From Platycnemis pennipes (lineage: Eukaryota; Arthropoda; Insecta; Odonata; Platycnemididae): DNA of 64,000 nt. Positions 56,280-64,000 of the stretch are shown piece by piece. A program made the position numbers and the translations under genes. The notes under the pieces are model-generated. The model worked only from the letters and a program-made list of their open reading frames with translations. It made no database searches and was not told the DNA's origin. Within the stretch, counting starts at the first letter, position 1. The number at the start of each line of letters is the position of its first letter. The stretch spans positions 16,695,805 to 16,759,804 of the forward strand of contig OW121856.1 in NCBI GenBank assembly GCA_933228895.1, in the 5' to 3' direction.

Positions 56280-56315
56280 CCTGAAGAAGGAAAAATACAA
56301 TTTCCGAAGCGTCGG
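56280..56315 (+). ncRNA. Hammerhead-like module, right arm (candidate)
   Basis: Same stem and core as the left arm, but GAAG replaces GAAA and stem I no longer pairs, so this copy would be inactive. Confidence 0.3.
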
Positions 56316-56429
56316 CCAAAAGTTAAATATTTTTCATTTTTAAAAAAGGACATAAACTCCCGAAAAATCATCCATGTATTGAAATTATAGTTGAGGACCA
56401 ATAGAGTAGCTCAAAATCTCTACCACTGC

Positions 56430-56490
56430 CGAAATTCGAGTCTGAGCTTTCAGGATATAATGCTAGTACTCTAGCCTCCACGTCGTTCGG
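56430..56490 (-). mobile_element. SINE head scrap
   Basis: Minus strand GACGTGGAGGCTAGAGTACT (A-box region) followed by CAGACTCGAATTTC (B box), as in the SINE at 38.0 kb. No body. Confidence 0.5.
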
Positions 56491-58924
56491 TCTTGTTATG
56501 AAATCAGACTTTGCTGCTCTAAACATTTCTCAAACGGCTAAATGGTCCTTTTCAATTTGAATTAAATGTGAAAATAAAGGACAAAAAATCACTATAAACC
56601 ACCCTTAGTCGTAGAGATAGCTCGAACTGTGATTTGGAGATAGCTCGAGACAGCGTTACCTGGGTGATTGATCGCTGTGGTACAAACGTATCTGAAACTC
56701 GATTCGTAGGGCCGAAATCACGTGAATAGCTGCCTCAGATCAAGCCTCGATTGTAAACGAACAATATCGATGAAATTACCAAAACAACCGTTGATGAATA
56801 CATGAAAAAAAAGATGTTTTTTGTATAAAACATTGCATTGTGAGCACTAGAATGATTAGATAAGTGAATTTTTAGTTAGGCACACTGAAAAACACAAATG
56901 CTTCCCTGATAAACACCCTGGGTTTTTACATTACCATTTATCACTCTATACATTACGATTTAATTTGCTTATATATCCTATAAAACCGCCTTCTTTGACG
57001 CTTATAATTCAGCTACCCTATTTATCAGTTCAGGAAATCGAAACCTAATTTCCTATTTTCTAGTTTAATATATTCCTAATGATTTCCTTCAGTGACTTTC
57101 AAAGTTACTGCATTTTAGCGGAGTCTCCCGCTATAATGGATTTTTTCTTGTGGAAGTCATCTATTGTTCAAGTAAACTTGATAATATGTACGTTCACTTC
57201 ACATCAATGTTTCTTCGATTTCATGGATGTTAGTTTGCATTACTTGGTAGTTGTTATCTCTGCTTAATCATTGGAATGCCTTGAAAAATCATTTCGTGGA
57301 TTGTTAGCGTACGTAATGCGTATTTATGTCCATGTTCCATGATTATTCAAGTTAGAGTCGTTTGTATATGAAAAATATAGATTCTTGAATTTAACTGATG
57401 CTTGAATCTATTTCAGAGCTCAAAGTTTAAGCAGTAAAATTATTCCCCTCGCGTCATGGATTGAAATAAACTATACATTTGATAAATACCCCTTATTGGA
57501 GAACCGGATAGTTTTATTTGGAAATTTGAACAATTATTGATTTTCTTGTCAGTCAGAACATTTTATTCAAAGCAGACACTATTAACATGTGTTAATCATG
57601 TCGCTGAAATAAATTTTAATGTAACGAAGAATATGACTCACAACTAAAGTTAATGGATTATATATTTACCATTTCGAAATATAAGTAATTTTAATGAATA
57701 ATGAACCAAAAATGAATTAAATTGCCTAAAAAGTAGTTGTTTATCCAGATGCTCAAAAAAGTAATTATTAAATATGGGTAATGCATTGAAATTTTAGCCT
57801 GATGAATTTTAATCAAATCCAATTTTGAAGTGTACGATAAGCATTTTCTAGCGCTTTCTAGGGTGTTAAACGAGGTATTATTTTTACTATCTAACGTGCA
57901 AAAATCAAGAAATTGGTGAATTGGTGATAAGTCTTTTCCTACTGGTATACCAAATGAATATTAGTAACATCAGGAATAGGAAATAGATATTTTGGACCAA
58001 TTAGATAAGATTGCGTAATTTGAGCAAGGTTCACTAAGGTAGATATAAATATAAGCTAGATAATATTTTACCTTCAGCAACGATATTATGATTGGTTGAC
58101 CCCTGTTACGACCCAGAACTCACTTTTAGTCCTTTCTCACAGTCGATTATTATCGCCATTTACAGAGACAACTCTATAATTAAATATCACCACGTTCATT
58201 TCTTGACCATATCTTTATTGGAAATATATGGTCAAGAAAAGGTCACTTATCACTTATAAAGACGCTTCTTTCCCATTTGATAACGTTTGATGTTCATCCA
58301 GATTCATTGTGATTGAGTTTCATGCATGGAAAACTATCGGAAAAGAAGGTAAACGGTGATTTACTGAAAGGAAGAGAGGGTGGAATGAATGCCATATAGG
58401 CACAGGGGAGAGAAAGAAGGCCTCCACTGATCTTTTCAATTTCGGGACCCTTTTCACGGTCAATAGAACGAACTGGAGCCTTATTTTTCGGCCACTGGCC
58501 ATGAATCTCCAGAGGGACGCGGGAGGACGGGCATCACCCGGTGACGAGGACAGTGGGTGGGAGGAGCGAGCCCCCCGAATTATCGGGTCGTGGGGATCTC
58601 CTGTTCACGCCGTCTCTTTGCCATCTCACTGCCTTTCACTGAGAACCAGCAGCTGCTGCCTATTTCCGGGCCTTTTTAAAAGTAATAAGTCTTTCACCGA
58701 GTGAAGTCGGGCATTTAATCTCCGCTGCTATCTTCGCCTTTGCTTCCTATGTCCTCCGTGTGTTCCTTCTTTTCCAATATCATAAGATGGATTTTTATTT
58801 TTCTGTATTGAGACGGCTACGTGAAATGAAATAATCGTCCCAGTGCATCAGTGGAATGCGTCAGCGAAGATCATCTTAAGATGCTTAAGACTGGAATGTC
58901 GCTTTTCCATTTGATGATAATTTC
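56491..58924. other. No gene recognised; GC-richer at 58480-58640
   Basis: Mostly AT-rich. 58501-58640 is GC-rich with a 67-codon frame lacking any known domain; it might be host unique sequence. A perfect 14-base hairpin lies at 58200-58240. Confidence 0.35.
58200..58240. repeat. Perfect 14-bp hairpin
   Basis: TTTCTTGACCATAT (58200-58213) and ATATGGTCAAGAAA (58227-58240) are perfectly complementary with a 13-base loop. Not associated with another feature. Confidence 0.8.
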
Positions 58925-59053
58925 ACGTATTGATAAATTACTTTTAATTTTCTTGGCAGACGGCTGCACACGTTCAAGTTCATTATTTAGACCGATTTTG
59001 TAGGGATCCCATACACTGGCAGCATATTCTAAATGAGGTCTAACAAGGGAAAA
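58925..59053 (-). mobile_element. L2/CR1-like LINE RT fragment
   Basis: Minus frame SLVRPHLEYAASVWDPYKIG then LNNELERVQPSAKKIK, the R-P-H-L-E-Y-A-A-S-V-W-D-P-Y thumb motif of the family. It ends shortly after and is not followed by its own 3' UTR on the downstream (lower-coordinate) side. Confidence 0.82.
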
Positions 59054-59055
59054 GT

Positions 59056-59262
59056 ACATCTACATCCACATAATACCCTGCAAGCCACCATAAAGGTGTC
59101 TAGCAGGGGGTGAACTCTGACCAAACATGCACTACATATCATGCTTAAAAAAGGATTAGACCTTGTATAGGTACTGTTGAAAACTAAGCTATTTAAAAAA
59201 AGATAAAAATAGCAAAGCATACATGCAAAAACATGCTGTTAGTTGGAAGTTAGCTTAAAGCG
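59056..59262 (-). mobile_element. L2/CR1-like LINE 3' UTR and tail
   Basis: Antisense order of tail ACATCTACATCCACATAATA, stem CCCTGCAAGCCACCATAAAG, GCAGGGGGTGAACTCTGACC and UTR words ACATGCACTACATATCATGC and AACATGCTGTTAGTTGG. In sense orientation this 3' end precedes the RT fragment at 58925-59053, so they are two separate copies joined tail to body. Confidence 0.85.
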
Positions 59263-59590
59263 AATGAAAAATCAATAAATAGCATTTAATCACCAACGTA
59301 TTTTTCTGGTTATGTTTCATCCATGTTCGTAGGATTCTGGCTTGGTCAGCTATGTATCCCTTTGTCAACTTGCCGTAAGCAAGCCAGCGTATTAAATATC
59401 CATAGTATATCCATCCACTTCATTCCATAATGATAAAGTTATCTCACCTTTTTCATGAATCGTCATCAACTTCTGCCATTTGTCCTAAAATTTGTTTGAT
59501 GCCGCTCTTCACTCGATTCTTCTAAAGGCTGAATTTCAGTATATTTAACTACATATTATTTTCATATTTTTATATTTAAAATCATGTCTC

Positions 59591-59770
59591 ATCGTCGAGG
59601 GAAAAGTAAACGGGAAGATTGGAAAAGGCAGGCCTCGTATGTGACACATGGAACAGGTTGTGAAGGATGTAAAAGAGAAGAATTACGTCACAATGAAAAG
59701 GTTGGCCGATAGAAGAATCGAGTGGAAAGCTGCGTCAAAGCAATCCTAGGATTGTTGACCAATGATGATG
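59591..59770 (+). mobile_element. RTE-like LINE, 180-bp insertion with perfect 19-base target duplication
   Basis: ATATTTAAAATCATGTCTC occurs at 59572-59590 and again at 59771-59789, exactly bracketing the insert. The insert encodes only the last residues of the RTE-like RT (GRPRM-type region in a broken frame, LADRRIEW), then CAATCCTAGGATTG (59741-59754) and a CAATGATGATG tail. A perfect long duplication implies a comparatively recent event. A tiny antisense scrap of the same family end (ACTCGATTCTTCTAAAGGCT) lies nearby at 59511-59530. Confidence 0.92.
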
Positions 59771-59789
59771 ATATTTAAAATCATGTCTC

Positions 59790-60992
59790 CTTCCAGCCAA
59801 GAGATTTCAGCAATTATATATATATATCATGATTTTACTGGCTGCGTCTTCCTTGACATACAGAATTCCTTGACAAATCTGCATATGTTGGACTCCTGCT
59901 CTATCCTACATTAGTCTCCAATGTTTTTTCTTGCTGTATATCTGGTTATCGCGTTTAAGTCTCATAACCATTTCTTGTTCATTTTTTTCCAATACATCTC
60001 CTCTCGACATAGTCCTAGCATCCCATGCATTTATTTTCACTGACTCCAGAAATTTCTCATCTTAATTTCTGCTCTTCATATCATAATTTCGGCAACCTAT
60101 TTAGTTTACCACTGAATTTCAACTAAAACTAAGCAAAGTCAAGAAAGAGGACTTGACACCTACTTCTCAATCGTCGTCTCCTAACTTTGGTAACTTATTC
60201 ATATTTTACAAATGGTTATCGTTACTCTTCGACCATCAAAAGATAACTCTAGAATAATTGTGCTGTGGGAATGTCTGGAACATAATTGAATGATTGGCAG
60301 GTCATATGTGTGGCAGAGTCTTGTAAATTATACCATCTGCTCAGTATTTAGAGCTATAACCAACACTGAAGCCTCGACTCTCCCGCTACTGGTTGTGACC
60401 TCTTGCATCACTATATTGGCATCCTCTTATAGGGTCACTTTGTAGCCGCTACTCTGAGGAACAGATGCTGGCCTATTGCCTGGCTTCTGCCCTTTAACCC
60501 ATGGGTGAGCCCAGCTAGGAGCAACTTTGATTGTTCCCGCAAGTGCTGTGCTAATTGTTTGATGAACACCACCCCTAATGTCCTACACACTAGTTCAGTG
60601 GGGGTGCCAAAGTGATTCAAGTCCAATAATCACCAGAAATATGCTTTCCTTTTAGAACTAAGTTCTTGTAAGCCTATGGACTTTAATTGAAGTCCTATTT
60701 CACACACTTGAAATAATTCGTGACAAACTGATCGTTAAACCTTTTTGCTGGTATATCCATTGAGTCCTTTAATTCTATCTCGATTTACGAAGTAGTTCTT
60801 TGTTAAGTAATAGGTATTTTAATTCAATATTTACAACCCAAGTTTCTAGTCCGCCCCACACTTTAAGGTGCTTTAGAATGTGATGAAAGGTTACAACAAT
60901 AGTCCATAAAGTGTAAAAGAAGAATGGGCAGAGAAAAACACAGCGTCGGAATTAACCTGCTCTAAACGAAAGGTGGCAAGAAGACCGCATAT
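59790..60992. other. No gene seen
   Basis: AT-rich. A TA microsatellite near 59816-59828. The frame 60435-60626 (minus) has no recognised domain. Confidence 0.4.
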
Positions 60993-61136
60993 CAACGTCC
61001 CATCTGACGGACGGAGCACTGAACTCAAATGCTTTCCACGTAGAACTGTTTTACCAATGATATATATCTATCATATCCGGGATTCGAACTCATGGTAATG
61101 AGGCCAGTTTTCTAGCCATTACACCAACTTGACACA
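60993..61136 (-). mobile_element. tRNA-derived SINE, partial copy
   Basis: Minus strand: AAGTTGGTGTAATGGCTAGA (A box), GAGTTCGAATCCCGG (B box), then body words AAGCATTTGAGTTCAGTG and CTCCGTCCGTCAGATGGGAC up to ACGTTGATATG. Same family as 38000-38335, truncated after the conserved central block. Confidence 0.8.
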
Positions 61137-64000
61137 CTAATTCAGCATTTTCTTTCATGTTTTGCCATTTGCTGTCATATTTCCCCAGTTTTGGAGGAGA
61201 CATGAACTGCCATTAACAAGCAATTAGGATTCCCATCATTTAGGGCAGACTGCCTATTTTCTGACTCGCTGAACTATCTGACCGTTTTCCTAATAATTTA
61301 ATCTAAATAACTCTCTAACAATTAGATTCATATTAATAACAGTTGGAAATTATAAAACTTCATTAATTTCAGTAATTTATAAAAATCTGTCACACTTTTG
61401 GCTTTACAGTCAATAATTTATACCCTAGACATTTCCTCTTCAATATTATTCTAGAGCTAATCTTTGATGGCCGAAGTTTATCTATGACCATTTGCAAACC
61501 ATGAATAAGTTGCCAAAGTTAGAAGACGACACTTGATAAGTAGGCATCAATTCCTCTTTCTTGATTCTTCTAAGCTTTCGCTAAAAAATTAGTGGCAATC
61601 TTATTAATTTTCACTGAAAATAGAATTACTAATACGCCTAAATTAAAAGAATCTAATGGGAAATTTAAAATTACTAAAATAACCTTCTCTAGCATAACGC
61701 AGTATACGCCCGTAAATTTTGACGCATTCCTTGGCATTTTATTCGCCTTGAAAGGAAAAAAAAATATCTTTTCAAGGCCACTCAAAGGTTCATCTTTGTT
61801 CCGTATAGAAAAGAAGGTCTCGCAAAATTATGGACGGATTAGGAGATGTATTCATTTTTAAAATATTCTTTGGACGGAAGGCTTTTGTGATGCGACAAAG
61901 CGATTCAAAATTTTCACTTGAGCGGAGGTTTGGAAGACGAGCCGCTGGCAGGTTCAAGCGAGAGGGATCTGTGGAGGAAATAAGGAGAGCGGACAGATTA
62001 AAGACAAGGCTATGGAGAGATGAAAGGACAAAGGAACGGAGAGGAGAGTGCAGAGGCAGAGCTACCGAGAGCGAGAAAAACTGGGGAGAGGACAAGGTTT
62101 AGAATGGAAGTCGAACGAACAGGTCTATCAAGGAGTTAGTGGAACCATACAGAAAGCAACATATTTAACATAGGACGCCCAGAATGCAAATGTTATAAAA
62201 TACAGAATTGTGCATCTTCCTTAACATTTTACTGGGCCCGATACAAAAAACAATATTTGGAAGCATTGACGGGAAGAAGAGGCTCTAAAAAAAGAAAAAT
62301 AAAGAGGTTTCAGGAACTAAGATACAGATAATCTATCTATATGTATTAATTTTGTAGCGTGTCAGTCAGTCCGTCATTCTGTACCCGTTTTCTTTCATTC
62401 TCTCTTAATTTTTGGGGTAAAAGAGTGAGGTTTGGTGCGTTGAGTGTGGATTCTCTGTCTGCATGATTTTGTAGTAGGTTTGGATTTTTTTGTAGTTTGT
62501 GGTGTAGAGAAAAATGTAAGAGAAAAATGGTTTTTTCCCTATCTTTTAACATGGGAAATCAGTTGCTATGCAAATTTGTCTTCGTTGCTAGGTATGTTTG
62601 TTTACGTTTTTGGTAAAGAGACAAAACTTGGACTGAAGAAGTTGAAGAGAGTGTAATTAGTTTCATCAATCAATTTTGTAAGTAGGGAAATATTAATTGA
62701 CGTTTTCGATGTGCAGATAGTGAAATAAAACAATTTTAGCCTACCGTCCCAAATATTGTGTATGAATTGTGAATTTCAAAGCCAGGCGCTTTGAAATACT
62801 TATTATGTATTAATGTTTATTACTAAATCAGCAGATTAATTCGAAAATACACCCACCATTTTAAAATTATCAATGGCTGTTCTACACCCAAACCATTCCG
62901 TTTTTTATCAATTTAAAATAAAACATTCACTTATATCTCCACCTAGAAGATATACCTATGTAAGTATCTTAAGGTCCTGTGACTACTTAGTTCATTCTGC
63001 ACCTTTAATAAACCTGACTAAAAGAAAGTGTTAGAAAAACAATACTTGGTAAGTATTTGGATTACTTAAAAATAGTATAAACTATGAGTGGACACGATAT
63101 GCTGAACTCTGTATCGGTCATATGGCAAAAGAGTTGCATTTAGAGCTGTTGGGCATATTACAATGCGTCTTAAATTTTGGGTAGTAAATTCACTTCATGA
63201 ATAAATTTCAGAACGCAATCGATACGTTTGAAATTGCCACCCAATACCTTGCTCAGATCCCCGAATATTTTGTGGTGTTTGCGTTCCATCCTATATTTTA
63301 CACCGTCGACAAACAGCTGTTTCACATAAAATATTTCCAAAACTTCAAAAACCAAGTCTAATATAAATCTACCGAGACGATTCCAGAAATATATTACACC
63401 AACATTTACATCGCTTTGGATATAATATTTACCAAATATTACGTCAAAACCATTCGATCGACTGTATTAAAAGCTCCTAGGACATTCCTAAATCCTCCTA
63501 GAACTTCCAACAGACCGAGACTGCCTGCAAAGCTGGCAGCAGGTGTGCTAGTCAATTATTAACTCTTAAATAAAACAGGGTTATATAAATTAAAAACATA
63601 GTAAATTTACAAAAAATAAAGAAGCCTAAGTTCACAATATATAAATTGATATTGTGAAAAAAATTAAATACTTCCCTCAGCATTAGGAAGCTGGTCACTA
63701 TCGGTATTATCGGTGAAGTCGTATACTAACTTTATCATGTTCTTTTTCTTAATAGCAATCGGATGAGGAATAGACAGCCGAAGTAAAAAGAGAATGGATG
63801 GTATTTTGGTAACAAGAATAAATTTGAAGTTTTAGAGGAAGTGCTAACGGAAATTTGGCATAAACTTACTTATAACGAAAGGCACTCAGGAGTCCACAGT
63901 TTATCGTCCCAACACGGGCACAGCACTAAGCTCAAAGAGCTCTCCGGAGAACACACACGAAGGGACCGGTATGAAAATTCTGCCGCTTACTCCACTAAGT
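61137..64000. other. No gene recognised
   Basis: AT-rich to the window end. Frames at 61592-61861, 61790-62102, 62346-62656 and 63170-63355 are short, overlap in several phases and show no known domain. A purine-rich stretch lies at 61960-62090. Nothing else is supportable. Confidence 0.4.

Larger units (their letters stand above)
56089..56374. repeat. Inverted repeat (~97-bp arms) carrying two hammerhead-like modules
   Basis: Arms 56089-56188 and 56280-56374 are complementary with few differences (GATGATTTTTCGGGA, CCTTTTTTAAAAATGAAAAA, TTTGGCCGACG, CGGAAATTGTATTTTTCCTT). The modules' starts face the 91-base AT-rich centre, so each reads outwards. Same design as 34400-34588 but with a different sequence. 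There is no coding content. Confidence 0.88.

Noticed and set aside
62330..62400. Helitron-type 5' end (TCTATATGTATTAATTTTGTAG)
   Set aside because: No CTAG-hairpin 3' end or Rep/helicase sequence found; AT-rich similarity is not enough.

Overview
This is eukaryotic, AT-rich repetitive DNA, most likely from an arthropod. The evidence is the mix of elements: Penelope-like elements, an L2/CR1-like LINE with a 3' stem-loop and a TGTAGA-type tail, RTE-like LINEs with an ATG tail, tRNA-derived SINEs, Tigger/pogo, hAT-like and PIF/Harbinger-like elements. I find no convincing host protein-coding gene, rRNA or functional tRNA gene. Almost every readable protein similarity comes from a transposable element, and almost all of those are broken. 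The window could be intergenic or lie inside a very large intron.

Layout. 1-782: internally deleted hAT element with a recognisable transposase C-terminus on the minus strand. 1.3-4.4 kb: L2-like LINE remnants, an old ~750-bp repeat and a gap-free 288-bp direct duplication (3467-3754 and 4947-5234). 5.6 kb and 8.6-9.6 kb: RTE-like LINE pieces. 9.7-10.2 kb: a repeat whose partner lies at 50.5-51.0 kb. 12.2-13.1 kb: MITE with TA target duplication. 18.2-20.5 kb: L2-like LINE, then a Penelope-like element with inverted terminal repeats. 22.6 kb: long foldback. 23.1-25.2 kb: second copy of the old repeat carrying a nested LINE, next to an oppositely oriented LINE. 27.4-31.7 kb: a DNA transposon whose own reading frame is split by a Tigger. 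33.7-43.3 kb: SINEs, a 90-bp inverted repeat, three L2-like copies and an RTE-like copy. 45.9-46.5 kb: 5'-truncated LINE with long target duplications. 47.9-48.7 kb: Harbinger-like MITE. 51.5-56.4 kb: LINE, ~443-bp tandem repeats, LINE RT fragment, a second and better preserved Penelope-like element, a divergent repeat copy and an inverted repeat. 58.9-61.1 kb: LINE and SINE pieces, including a very short RTE-like insertion with a perfect 19-bp target duplication.

The most interesting signal is a short module found nine times at six loci, sometimes as inverted pairs. It reads (C/T)TGA, four bases, a stem-loop with a different sequence at each locus, then GAA followed in the better preserved copies by a self-complementary block ending in T (ACGT, ACGCGT, ACCTAGGT or ACCCGGGT) and then C or T. 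This is the layout of a hammerhead ribozyme with a palindromic stem III, which is known from Penelope-like elements. Here it has one extra base before stem II, and several copies lie where I see no Penelope coding sequence.
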